DNA of 64,000 bases from Andrena cerasifolii (Eukaryota; Arthropoda; Insecta; Hymenoptera; Andrenidae): contig NC_135129.1 of NCBI RefSeq assembly GCF_050908995.1, positions 2,542,001-2,606,000 on the forward strand, in the 5' to 3' direction. Both the position numbers and the translations under genes were made by a program. The notes below the pieces were generated by a model. The model had not been told where the DNA came from. It saw only the letters and a program-made list of their open reading frames with translations, and did not search any database. Positions 31,787 through 43,790 of this stretch are shown here, in pieces (positions within the stretch are counted from its first letter, which is position 1; each line of letters begins with the position of its first letter).

Positions 31787-34650
31787 TACTATTCCTGCTT
31801 GTGTGAATCATTTAACAATTAATATCTACGTTTGCACTTTATGGCGAGATTTGAAACCATATATAATTCATGTCAATATAAACTACTTATCACATCTACT
31901 CACAGTTTAAGCCTCCACTTATTGAATATTTGAAGCGCAAACTTTTAGGTCTGAAATATATTCACATTGAAACAGTATCAGGGTACAAAGCATATTTCTA
32001 ATTCGAATTCTAATAACAGGGGCAAAGTAACATTCGCGCCATTAACCTGAGCCACATCCTGACCCATTTTAAACGAATCCGATTCCATAATTCCCTTTTT
32101 CATTCCCCGTTTTCTCGCGTGTAATTTTATTCGGCTGCCAGGATCGTAACGTAAACCGTACCATTGACCAGCATCTCTCTACGTACGTGCGCTCGGTAGC
32201 GCGCGAGCTCGCTCGTTAAGACAGCGATAATGTTTTCCAGCGGGAAGTTCCCCCGCGTGAAATTTATTTCGAGCCCCCTTTGCCGTGGCGAGTTCCAATG
32301 CGCCCCGGCAGAATTTATATAAAGAATCGAAACGCTTCCCTCCCGGCGATAACTCTCCCCGAAAGGCAGCGATCCCGCTCCGACTAAAAACCACACACGA
32401 CGTCGATACCTCTTCCCCCTTTGTGGGGCTTCCGTTTTAAGAACGCGTATCTTATTTACTCGAGCCCGTACTTCGGGGAGCCTGGCTTGCCTGGTGCGCG
32501 CGTACACCCTCCCTCTTTACCGAGCAGGATCCGTATATTCCAGAAGTATGCGTGTAAAATTGTTAGAAAGTGAGTTGCTGAGCGGCTCCCGCGAACAATA
32601 TCAGTGAATTCAGCGAACTTCCCCCTGGCTGTTATCTTCGTAATTTAATTCCGCGAAAGAAAAACCGCAGGATGTTGCAGGCCCGATTGTTCTTCTTTCT
32701 GTTTAAAGAACCTCGAAGGAATCTAGTTTTAATGAGAGCGGGCGCCGGAGTTCCACTGTTACGATTGTTAAACAGCGTTCCTGGGACAGCGAATAAATCA
32801 GTGAGCGCGATCGGAGATGTTAGCAGCGTGATTATACGCGCAATAATGGAAAGATCAGGCCATCTTCGACGGCTATGCGAGCAATTATTATCGCGTCGTT
32901 TGCTTGAGCGGTATCGGGCTCTGAAACACTGGGGAGCAGAACGGCGACGCGCCGGAAATGGAGGTTACCTGCACGCGGCAATCGGTATTTCGAGCTGGAA
33001 ATTAAATTGCAAAATTGCAGCTCGGCATGCGACAATCAGTGGATATCGATCATAATTTCGTCGACGCAGGCGATACCGTGATACAGCGGCATTTGATGTT
33101 TCTGGGTCCCGGTGGTTTAATCAGCGATGCACCGTAAAATGCTTTTCAGAATATCATTACTTCATGATCGTATCTGTTCTATCTTTACCGACGCTAATGA
33201 GTATAATCTCTTTCTCCCTGAATCCTTTCAGCCTCTCGCAACTGCGTGCAAAGCTCTGCGTGTATTGTCTCAAAGACACGAGCATTAAAAATGAAGGATT
33301 ATTTTATTAAAAATTCCCCGCGACCCCTGGTGCAGGAGCACAGTCCCCTCGAGAGCAAAGTGAAATCGAATCGGGACAAATTTAATAGCGTTGAATGTGA
33401 ATCCTGTCGAGTCCAAGCGCTCCCATGAATCTTCCCGCGAAAAAGAAACGAGAGGAATGCCCTCGCAGGATTTTCTTTCGCGAGGAACTAATCGTGCTAA
33501 TTTCTTCCCCGGTGGTCGGCATTCCCAGCGGGCCCGGTATACCATCTTGCGCCCCGGAAAATAAAGAGAACCGTGGTATTCAACTTGGAGCATTAACGTC
33601 AGGCGCAGCGGGGGCAATCCGTTTGTACTTGGAGCATAGGCGTTGCACACTCGATACACCGCGGCTCCTCGGGAAAAGCGGAGAAGACGCGGTGGTGGAA
33701 GCATGGAGGAACGGGGCGGATCGAGTCGTTGGGTAGTCGAAGAATCGATTCGCCAGGCCGCTCGGTCGTTTCGCGTCTCTTGGCGGCTGTTTCAGAGCCA
33801 CGGTGAAATATGGCATTAACGTTCTGCTCTATCGTGGGTCACGTTTCGTTCCGTTCAGGGTTTTCTTTTTTTTTCTTTTTTTGTTTTCCCGATACACGCC
33901 ACATCGGTTCAGCGTCGGGAGATCAATTTTTCCGTGTACGCTGGTGTAACTCCTGGCGACCACCGCTGCGCCAGACGTTTCCAGCTTTATTGGCCGGGGG
34001 AAACCCGTGTAATGCGAGTATAACAAGAGTCAGATCTCGATATCGGCACGAAGCTCGGTCCAAGGAGCACTGGTGGCTCAGCTGTCACCTCGTACCGCGG
34101 GCCCTTCCCTTCGTTTGCCCAATATATTACCCTAGCCGAGGGGAAGCAGTGCTCCCAGTGGAGTACAGTAATTTTTCTCTGGCTAGATCCGGTCTGCTGA
34201 ACTGTACTCTCTCCGCGAAAGCCGCTATAATCTCCAGTAAATAGTGGCGTGTTGTAGAAGAGGAAGAATGCGAAGAGTGTTTGTATACGTTCTTGCTGTG
34301 TCCTGTCTCGCGAGTCAACATTTCTTCGCTGCTCTGTGTACGGAGTGGCCTGTCAGGAAGAGGACATCTCGTGGCCTTCTTCGGTCTTTTTAAAAGTTCA
34401 ACGTCCCTGCGGAGTCGTCTCTCTCCGAGTGATTAAGATCGTTACTATTCTTGTTAAATAGACCTGTCCGCTTCGGAAAGAACTTCAACTATGTTAATTA
34501 ATTGCGTAGCAGAATCTAACTGTATTGACAAATACTGGTCAAGGTAAATTGGACATAATTAGTATCGTTGGGGACAATAAGGGATTAAAAGTTTGATCAG
34601 TTAATTTGAGGGGATGGAGTTAGCGTCAGAGATGAAAGGAGCACTGTACA
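31787..34650. other. Unannotated DNA with CpG-rich blocks
   Basis: CpG-rich stretches at about 32100-32520 and 33420-34200 carry open frames up to 144 codons on both strands. None matches a family. A T/C tract lies at 33866-33890. Confidence 0.35.
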
Positions 34651-35121
34651 TTGAAGGGTACATTCTTATGTAATCCCTGCAAAAATGTAGGATTTTTTTT
34701 AATGAAAACTGTAACAGATAAGGTGTAAAGCCTTTTTGGTATTGATTTATACATATTTTAAGATGACAAAAATAATTTTAGTATTGATTTTCTCTGATGC
34801 AATTTTGAATAAATAGCTATAACTCTGTCGGTGATAAAAACACAGTGTACGTGATATTTCAAGATAGGCTCATCTGAAATCTAAAGTCGAAAGTTTTTCT
34901 TAAAATATATGAGTATAGTTGTCGCATTACCAATCGTTACTGCAGAATAATGAAAATTCGATGATTGGTACATGTTTTAGTAAAAGTGCCCTGAAACTGT
35001 ATATTTTATGCTGAATAACATCAGTAGCATTATGAAAGTTAGTAATACGACAGCGAGGCTCTGTACGAAAATAATCCCGAAGGAATTTTTAAAATCCGTC
35101 AATTACTTCTTTTTTTTTATG

Positions 35122-36138
35122 TAGGGTAAACTATACAATGATTGGCACCCTAAGCAGAAATCCGAATTGGAATGTCTATATTTTTTTGTAAAATTTTTAT
35201 ATGGACTTTATTTTCAGTTATTATCAATGATTCTGGATTTCTTATTAAAATAAAACGTCTTGAATATCTATTATGTATTTTATTTTAAAAATATTCAATG
35301 AGAAACAAAAATAGGCATAGAAGCACCCTAAAATTTGAGGTTATATAGAAAAACATACCTCTGTAGTAAAAAAGAAGTTTAAAGTGTTTAAACAGACTAT
35401 TTCATTCACTATTAAATACCTACAACATTTAGTAAATCTGTATTTCAATCCATTACTTATAAGGGTAGATCCCGAACCCGAAAATTCAAAAAAATCTGAA
35501 ACTTTGTGAAAATGTAGGGGATTTCCTCCTGATTACAACGCAATTTTTGTTTGCTGCCCAAATTCACTCGAAGGGGCTGAAATTAACCCTTGAAAATTCG
35601 GCTATTTTCCGATTTTGTGTTATAACTCCCGAACTGTAAGAGATAGAATAAAAGTTTCAAGTCAAAAGTTACTTTTTTTAATTAGATCTATCATTTGGTA
35701 AGAAAATTGTTTTACAGTTCGCGAGTTATAACACAAATTCGGAAAATAACCGGATTTTCAGGGGTCAATTACACCCCTTTAGAGTGAATTTGGGCAGCAA
35801 ACAAAAATTGCGTGATAATCGGGAGAAAATTCCTTACATATGCATAAAGTTTCAGAATTTTTTAAATTTCCGAGTTCGGGATGTTCCTTTGTTAGTTTTA
35901 AAGCGACAAAATATACTTATCTACCTCTTATCAAAATTTTAAGAAAACACCTAAAACTCAGTCCTTTGTCCCACTTTGTGGTGTTGCCAGATGTAAAATG
36001 TGTAGTTCAACTACTGGACTTTGCAGTGTCGTAGTGAAAGAAAAATAAGAAAATTGTAAAAAAGTACTGTCTAAGTTTGTACTTCTTAATATTTTACTTT
36101 TTACTCAGGAGTGCCAATGATTAGTGCAGTTCACCCTA
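35122..36138. mobile_element. TA-flanked GGGT element, middle member of the nest
   Basis: The left end is TA-GGGTAAACTATACAATGA and the right end, in reverse complement, TA-GGGTGAACTGCACTAATC, both followed by ATTGGCACYC. The GGGTA...TTGGC layout resembles the element at 12116-13397. The interior is AT-rich and non-coding apart from the inserted family C element. Confidence 0.72.
35460..35891. mobile_element. TTA-flanked palindromic element, family C, innermost member
   Basis: This copy aligns with 9338-9766 along its whole length, including AGATCCCGAACCCG, GAAACTTTGTGAAAATG, CGATTTTGTGTTATAAC and the right end CGGGATGTTCCTTTG. TTA flanks it at 35457-35459 and 35892-35894, agreeing with copy 1. 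Confidence 0.82.
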
Positions 36139-36311
36139 CACCGTTTTTTTTTCATCACCGTCAGAGTTACTTATTCAACATTAAATCAGAGAAAAAAAGC
36201 ATTGAAAAAAATTTGTTTAGCATCTTAAAATATGTATTTTGAAAGTTTTTACCTTACGTGTTACAGTTTTCTTTCTAAAAAATCCCAAATTACACGATAA
36301 CGTGCCCTTAA

Positions 36312-38816
36312 CACAGTAGTATTTTTATTGAAGCTTTGACTGGTATATTTTCTAATTTTTAATTATTAAGCTCCTTAGCAGAAAATAAACTGATTTGCAT
36401 AGGCAATTCTCGAATTGCTCCCAGCAGTGTGTGATAAAGGAACGTGTTACGATTTCGAATATTATATTGCCAGTATGGTATATCGTGTTACTTGCAAAGA
36501 GGCTTCTACGCGTTAAACTTGATGACACGCTATTATTATCTTGATAATTTTAGATATTGATTAGCAAGGAGGATCAATAACCATTATGATGCGGCGGTTG
36601 ATGGTCGTTGACAGTGAGTCATGAGGGATTTACGGGCACGGGTATGAACTACAAAACGTCGTCGGTCGAAAAAGAAGAAGGTTAAAGCTCACAGGTGGTA
36701 GATTGTAATCTTGGCCCATAAACGGTACTTTATCACTCGCCGCCTATTAGGCCCCTTACCCTTTCGACTCGCGAACAAAACGCTTTTTACGGCCTTCCTT
36801 TGTCTCCCAATAATTTGCTTAGCTCTTCGCTTTAAAGCCCTGTATAAGTTTCAACTTGACGTCCGCTATTTTCCATACTCCCCCTGCATTATTCCTCCCG
36901 GCAACTAAAGCAGAATACCCCGGAATACGTGCCCCATTCGAAAACACATTCGACGCGCTTTCATAAAAATATAATCCACAATTGACCACGATTTCCAGCG
37001 GCGTCATTGTGCCTCGCCATTTAATATGCGATTGTTTCTTAAAAAAAACAGGCGGGAAATTTTTATTCGTCTTATACCGCGGCCCTTTCACAGCCCGCCT
37101 CGCGGAAAATCCTTTATCCTCTGAATGTCACTCTGGAAAGGGGATTTCATTTCATTTCTCGGGGCAGTCGCTCATCGGGCCTCTGTTTACGCCTCCCGTC
37201 CTTTAAATTAGTCACCAGACCGAGGTGCAACAAACGCGGCAAATGCCTGGCGATATTCGAGGCGGAGTCGTAAGTACAACGAAGCCCGGATACTCCGGCA
37301 AAGGGGCCCCGAAATTTTTGCCCGGCAAGTTAACAGCCATCTGGCCAAACTTCGTCCCGTCCAAGTTCCGCCATCAGCTGCTGGCGATGCTCCTCGCAAA
37401 CATGCATCCCTGCCCGCGAAGCTGCTGCACAGTTCCGTTTGCCATCCTTGGCGGCGGTCTACGCCGTGGCAACGCAGCCCCCTGTTTGACTATCTTCAGC
37501 CGCGGACGATCCAAGTTCTGAAATGAAACGCGGACTCTCGGAGGACACTCGCGGGGGCTCGCAGACCGCGCTGAGCGCCGCCCGGAAAAGGGTGAAGCCA
37601 GCCAGCGATTCTCACCCTATAATAGCCGTTCGAACGCATCGCTCGTTGACAACGAGTGGCGTGACGGGCGAAGAATGAAAGCCGCGTGTATAGCGCGCAT
37701 CGAGTAAACTCGACTTTTAATTAAGCCCAGCTGGTGGGAGCTTCATTGAATTAATTCTCCCCATCGAGTTATTGGCGAAGCGTTTCCGTTTTCACAGAGC
37801 GCGAGGCGCGTGATTCGCGGCACAACCGAAAGGCAGGCTGAAATCGAGAGTGCACAGTCGAATGATTTCCCCGCGTCAAGTCGGTCCCGAGAAAATCGAG
37901 TTTCACAACTTCCCGCGCGTGTTTTCTTATTGCTTCGGTCCCCGCTTCCTGGCGCCGATGATGGCAGTAGGATTTGATCTCCGTGCAGTTTTGTTATTTA
38001 ACTTGATCCTCAGCTTCGAACGGAGATTAGAGACTAGGGGTAACGAAAGTCCTCCGAGGGTTATTAGCAGGTTTTATCCGTTATTCAGATGACAATCCCG
38101 CTCCGTTCTCTTTAACGCTTCACTCTCCCCTGAAATTGAATTATCACTCTGCATCCTTCTCCGTCCGTTTCGTCGGCTTCCGTTTCACCGTCCCTTTTTT
38201 TGTTTTTTATCCACGCGAATGCCGCGCAATTAGCGGCTACGAAAGGGTCCCCATCCCCAGAATATACCGGCGCTATATAAAAATACGCTCTAGTCGCCCG
38301 TAGGATTTCTCTCGTCGCCCAGTTCTCGTCACCGAGCCACGCCACTTCCGTCCCGATGATGTTTTATTCACGAGGAACGATTACCAGTGTAATTGATGAC
38401 TCGTCGCTGGATAATATCGGGTAATATCTCGCCGCGACGTCTTCGCGTGTCGGGCGCGTAATAAAGAAGTAATGCGAATCTAGTTTGCAAATTAGCGGAA
38501 GCGCCAACGAGTTGGCGCGATTCCTTGCCGCGGCCTGTGCATTGTTTTGCCGGATATTTATGCGCGCAGCAGGCGCGAGATTAATAACAACGAAACGAAA
38601 CGCTTTTTAGGGGCGAGCTTGCAACCGTATGCGCCGAGGATACGCAGTGCGATGAATAATTCCCAAGCAGCCCCCGAGATCCGAATGTATGCAAGCAATG
38701 GGACGATTAAATAGTGATACCAGACCACTGTGTTGCAATGTAACAAAGAATTTTTCTCGTGGAAAGTGGGGCCACGTTTGGCTTCTTGGAATTTAAATTA
38801 AAATCGAAAAGATGAG
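36312..38816. other. CpG-rich unique block
   Basis: The stretch 36700-38560 is one of the most CpG-rich in the window. Frames of 60-98 codons occur in several phases without recognisable domains. A GTAAGT at 37270 follows an open frame but no credible exon. I read it as non-coding, possibly regulatory. Confidence 0.35.
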
Positions 38817-39728
38817 TGGAGTGAGGACACAAAAGTATTGGGAGAAGACACTTTGAAACAGGATAACTTTTGTAAAATTGGTCCAAACGTCTTTGGTTTT
38901 TTTGTTGAGGAAATAGAAGGGTTACACAATTCGACAGCCAACTGGACTTGTAACATTCAATAGCCGTTTCTTACAGGTTTTCGTGCGCTAAAAACAAATC
39001 CGCAAACCGTTTGCCGCCACCACCCTCAATTTTTGAGAAATTCGATTTTTAAAAGAAATGCAAATTTTCAAATATGCACATCTTTTGTGGCTAAACAGTA
39101 ATGGTTATTCGGTTGCTCGTTCCGCGAAATTATTCTATGAATCCTCCCGAATGCAACAATGCAAGTTATTAGTGCGTCATGAACATTGAAATATGTTTAA
39201 ACAACGTTCAACGGGAAAAGAACACGCGAATGCACCAATTTTTGGGAATATCTCTCGATTTATTTCCAGAACTAATGGTCTAGGAGAAAATCTGACTATT
39301 CCACGCGACGCAGCAGACAATTTTCCTTCGAAAAGCATCGACAGAAGTGGTAAGTCACGTTTTGTTTTCGATACAGAAGCGAAATAGTTTGGCAAAACGT
39401 GCGCCGTCGACAGTGGTAATCAAGCGCGATTGTATTACGCTGAGCGGCAGTGGGTCGCGCGCCGCCGTTGAATGTTACAAGTTCGAAAAAAAAGTGAAAT
39501 TTTGTCGAACTGTGTTCGTTCACTAGATTCAGATAAAAAAAGTTGAAAAATCGACCTTCACTATTCCCTTCGCTATTCCGACCAGTTACAATTTTTTTCA
39601 AAACAGCGAAACACGTCACCTAGCAAACTAATGCTTCTAGCTTCTCAAAAAAATTCGCCTCGTTTGAAGCAATTTTAAAAAAGTTATTCGGTTTTAAACG
39701 CGTACCAATACTTTTGTCGAGCACTGTA
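38817..39728. mobile_element. Tc1/mariner-type element, decayed
   Basis: The right end, in reverse complement, reads TACAGTGCTCGACAAAAGTATTGG, a typical Tc1-like terminus; the left end GGAGTGAGGACACAAAAGTATTGG is its mutated partner. Inverted similarity extends about 70 bp inward (AATTTTACAAAAGTTATCC versus AATTTTAAAAAAGTTATTC). A 64-codon plus-strand frame at 39193-39387 contains STGKE, LTIPRDAADN and DRSGKS, which weakly resemble the helix-turn-helix start of Tc1 transposases. No DDE domain is present. Confidence 0.68.
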
Positions 39729-41672
39729 AATTATCTAAATTCGTAGTATTTCTTTGCAATGCAAATTTGTATCTATTCCTCACAGTTAAATGAAACCCAA
39801 CGAAAATGCTTTGCCCACAAAGACGGTAAAAACGAGAGTGTGGAGAAATTTTGCCTGCCGCAATGTCATCGGAAGCAGCCACATGGAATTTAATTTACCC
39901 GCGTTTCCCGAATGACATTACGTGCCCGCGCCCTCGCAGTTCCGGAAAGGAGGTATGCACTTCTTTGCCTAATTGCTATAATCGCTATTCTGTTGCTGTG
40001 CAAAGGGAAATTGCGCACGGGAGGAAGCACGCACTGCAAAGTGCAACGTAATTATCTCGGAATACACGGCACGGTTAAATTCGCTTCACTAAACTGCGTA
40101 ATATCGCATGCGTTCCAGTCGCTACCCAAAATCGGGATCTTGCGCGAAAGTGTGCCGTGTAATTGCCCCTGCGATACTTTCTTCGCCGCGTTCGAAGCGT
40201 CGATGCCATTTCCCCCTGAATTTTCCCCGGAGCAGAGTGTTCACGGGGGCTTTATTTGCAAGTAGAATTTAAATGGAATTCTTAAAGATCTCGGACTTAG
40301 AGCTGCTGTAGTTATGCCGGGAACAGCAGTTTTTGGGGCTGTTTGTATGTCACCGAGACAGGGCGAAGTAATGCTACTTGAGCCCTTGCAGATCCAAATA
40401 GCTAATAAATCTAAGTGCTCCAGTATTCCGTAAGGAGTGAAATACTTCGTGCTGGGGGAAGCAGCAGGATCTGCGGAACGGATGCCTCCGCAGTAGAAAT
40501 TTCCTTGGAGATGTTGAGAGAATTTATTGTAAGACTTTTGAGGTTTTATGTCCCGGGTATGTAAGGGTAATATTGCCTGAGGCTTTAAACTTTTGTGAAG
40601 CAACGCGGCTAGATTAATCGAGAGTTCTGTTGACGCATTTCGAAGTGTCTGTGGTTAAAGTGGTGAGTGATTATTAGGTACGGATTTTTACGAGGAATTA
40701 TGAAATTGACAGAGGATACTGTAAAGTATATTCGCGGTTCTTTAGATCTTCTGTAAGCGTATCCGCTCGTGCTGATTAGCAGAATGTAGTATCGCAATGA
40801 ATGGGCCATTAGAATAGCAAGCGAATGATGTAACGACTGTCGAAACGTGGAGGATTTCAGTTGATGTAATACCGCAACGTTGTATCTGGTAATATTTTTA
40901 CGCAGGTTTATTCTTCTCGCTTTTGCGCAAAACTCTGCACCGTGTACAACACAAAGTATCTAGCTCATCTATTTATAGTTCCCGGCAGTATAGTACGCGA
41001 TACATCTTTGTTCTATACGGCACAACACTCTCTATGAAGGGAGCAGGTCTGGTTTTTTGTCCCTCAATAAATTGCCACAATCAGAATCATCGATACCTTG
41101 AAACTTCGTGGCAATGCGCAGGCTGAGACACTGGAATATCTATTGGAGATCTTAGACAAATGCAGTTCGAAGCTCGCAGCTCCAAGTGTCATCACTGGAA
41201 GACGTTTTCATTTACCGTAAAAATTGGAACAGGTTAACTAATCCGGAGAAACAAGATGTAAAAGTGTGGACAAACTGTTTAATCTCGAAAATGCCAGGTC
41301 AAACTGACAGACTTCGTGGAAGAAGTGCGCAAAGTGTGCAGTAACTAAATGAAACAAGATTAATGGAGATGTTTTGTTAGACAGATGAAAATTTTAATTT
41401 AATCTAAGGTTGATGTTTCAATTTGTTAGGGTGACGGGTGAAGGGTAGAGTCTAGGTATATTGATTACCTGTTATAAATACACGAATTTTAAATAAATGC
41501 ACTCAATTTTTTAAACAAAAGTTTGTGGAAATTCATAAATAAGAGAATTATCTGTACTTTAATCGATCTGGTAAGATAACAGGATCTGTTCTTAAACGAA
41601 ACGTTCCTGTAAAAGCATTCTGAATCCTCCAGTAGTAGCGCCCGCGATTGACTCGTACTACTGCGGCAAGTA
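39729..41672. other. Unannotated unique DNA
   Basis: No exon or transposon was recognised. A plus-strand frame at 39912-40265 starts with a hydrophobic stretch (LLCLIAIIAILLLC) after about 14 residues. A minus-strand frame at 40241-40603 is unrecognised. Neither is supported by splice signals. Confidence 0.35.
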
Positions 41673-41681
41673 TATAAGTCA
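41673..41681. repeat. Left target-site duplication of the Foldback-like element
   Basis: TATAAGTCA directly precedes the element and matches CATAAGTCA at 44056-44064 at eight of nine positions. Confidence 0.7.
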
Positions 41682-42070
41682 AGGTCTGTGAAGATAGCAC
41701 CCCCAAATTCGATTTTTTAAAAAAACTCAACGGCATTCGTTTGTCCATCGTATGCCCACGTTTGCCCATAAAAAATTTTCGTTTGCCCACCATTAAAAAA
41801 AAAATTATGAACAAAATAAAAAAATTTTCTTCATCAACTGCCATGAATGCATTTCAATTTTTTAAAAGAAGGATACGAATATACCCGACCTGGCCACGTT
41901 TGCCCACTCTCAGATTTCGTATGCCCACCCTCCAGAATCGAATTAAAAAATAAAAACCTCGAAAAGAAGGGTACAAGTGAAGCGATCGCGTTAAAGTTCG
42001 ATTTTTCTGGAAAATATTATCAAAATCGTTCTTTCAACGATGCAGTCCGTTAGTTTAGATATAGAAGAGA

Positions 42071-42309
42071 TTTGCCCATGCATTAATTTCGTATGTCCAC
42101 CCTCCAGAATCGAATTATTAATAAAGATAGCCAAGAAGTGCGGTACCCGTTGAAACGATCGCGTTAAAGTTCGATTTTTCTGGAAAATATTATCGAAATC
42201 GTTCTTTCAACGATGCAGTTCGTTAGTATAGATATAGAAGAGATTTGCCCATGCATTAATTTCGTATGCCCACCCTCCAGAATCTAATTATTAATAAACA
42301 TAGCCAAGA
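42071..42309. repeat. 173-bp tandem repeat array, left arm
   Basis: About one and a half to two units are present, in the orientation TTTGCCCATGCATTAATTTCG ... CCACCCTCCAGAATCG ... GAAGTGCGGTACCCGTTGAA. The second unit is followed by the unique centre. The left arm therefore has fewer units than the right. Confidence 0.85.
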
Positions 42310-42713
42310 AGTGCGGTGCCCGTTGAACCGAATACCTTTCTGTTCGTTTTTTTCCGAATGAATTATCAAAATCTATTGTACTTACCGTAAAGGTGAAAGG
42401 TGTTTGGTGACATGTTATCCAAAGAATGTTGCACACACTTCTTTCTCACTTTATTCGAACGACACTTCAATTTGTATCGCTCATCGAATACTTCACACTT
42501 TTCACACATCTGCAGCATGTGCAGAATAACACCAGAGTGGTTTTCTAGTCACTTTTCACTAATTACCGCAATGATATCGCACAACGGAAAATAATATAAT
42601 CTCACAGTTACTTCACGAACCGTAAATGAATGCACGATATTACAAGAGTTGTGTCCGAACTTTGTAGACCGACTGACTTTCGTGCGTCGTTGGAAGGAAT
42701 TCGAGGGTATCGC

Positions 42714-42813
42714 AGACATCTGTTTACGTTTCGGCAGTGGCACTCGGCGCGCGACCCTTTAGGGTATCAGCGCTGCGTGTCGTCATCGAACGTGCCGGAA
42801 CGTAAACAGATGT
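42714..42813. repeat. Hairpin in the centre of the Foldback-like element
   Basis: AGACATCTGTTTACGTTTCGG at the left is matched, inverted, by CCGGAACGTAAACAGATGTCT at the right, separated by about 55 bp of GC-rich sequence. It could be the relic of a smaller element inside the centre or a structural part of it. Confidence 0.6.
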
Positions 42814-42819
42814 CTAAAC

Positions 42820-43790
42820 TAACGGACTGTATCGTTGAATGAACGATTTCGATAATATTTTCCAGAAAAATCTAACTTTAACGCGATCGCTTCAACGGGT
42901 ACCGCACTTCTTGGCTATCATTATTAATAATTCAATTCTGGAGGGTGGACATACGAAATTAATGCATGGGCAAATCTCTTCTATATCTAATATAATAGAC
43001 TGCATCGTTGAAAGAACGATTTTGATAATATTTTCCAGAAAAATCGAACTTTAACGCGATCGCTTCAACGGGTACCGCACTTCTTGGCTATCTTTATTAA
43101 TAATTCGATTCTGGAGGGTGGGCATACGAAATTATTGCATGGGCAAATCTCTTCTATATCTAAACTAACGGACTGCATCGTTGACAGAACGATTTTGATA
43201 ATATTTTCCAGAAAAATCGAACTTTAACGCGATCGCTTCAACGGGTACCGCACTTCTTGGCTATCTTTATTAATAATTCGATTCTGGAGGGTGGACATAC
43301 GAAATTAATGCATGGTCAAATCTCTTCTATATCTAAACTAACGGACTGCATCGTTGAAAGAACGATTTTGATAATATTTTCCAGAAAAATCGGACTTTAA
43401 CGCGATCGCTTCAACGGGTACCGCACTTCTTGGCTATCTTTATTAATAATTCGATTCTGGAGGGTGGGCATACGAAATTATTGCATGGGCAAATCTCTTC
43501 TACATCTGGACAAACGATACGCATTGTTAAACAAACGATTTCATCGTTAAATTAATTAAAAATCGAACTTATACTTGGTCGTCTCAACGGGTACCGCACT
43601 TCTTGGCTATCTTTATTAATAATTCGATTCTGGAGGGTGGGCATACGAAATTAATGCATGGGCAAATCTCTTCTACATCTAAACTAACGGACTGCATCGT
43701 TGAAAGAACGATTTTGATAATATTTTCCAAAAAAATCGAACTTTAACGCGATCGCTTCACCTGTACCCTTCTTTTCGAGGTTTTTATTTT
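42820..43790. repeat. 173-bp tandem repeat array, right arm
   Basis: Five units are phased at exactly 173 bp. Each contains GAACGATTTTGATAATATTTTCC, AACTTTAACGCGATCGCTTC, GGGTACCGCACTTCTTGGC and ATTCGATTCTGGAGGGTGGG. The unit ending near 43580 is the most diverged, with a replaced 60-bp stretch at about 43501-43585. GCGATCGC in each unit is an 8-bp palindrome. Confidence 0.88.

Larger units (their letters stand above)
34651..36311. mobile_element. TTAA-type inverted-repeat element, outer member of a three-element nest
   Basis: The left arm starts TTGAAGGGTACATTC and the right arm, in reverse complement, TTAAGGGCACGTTATC; the left TTAA is mutated to TTGA. The arms of about 200 bp correspond through GAAAACTGTAACA, CATATTTTAAGATG and TGAATAA to about 34855 and 36139. 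The two elements at 35122-36138 and 35460-35891 are inserted inside. Without them the outer element would be about 640 bp, a size like the other TTAA MITEs here. Confidence 0.75.

Noticed and set aside
34240..34400. Retrotransposon C-terminal zinc-knuckle-like text (CEECLYTFLLCP)
   Set aside because: A single short match without RNase H or reverse transcriptase motifs nearby; likely chance.
39912..40265. Signal-peptide exon of the receptor (hydrophobic stretch LLCLIAIIAILLLC)
   Set aside because: The frame has no convincing donor in the right phase after the hydrophobic stretch, and the N-terminus is long and basic. Nothing ties it to the receptor.
42820..43790. CRISPR-like array
   Set aside because: The units are 173-bp tandem repeats without unique spacers, lie inside an inverted-repeat element, and the genome is eukaryotic.
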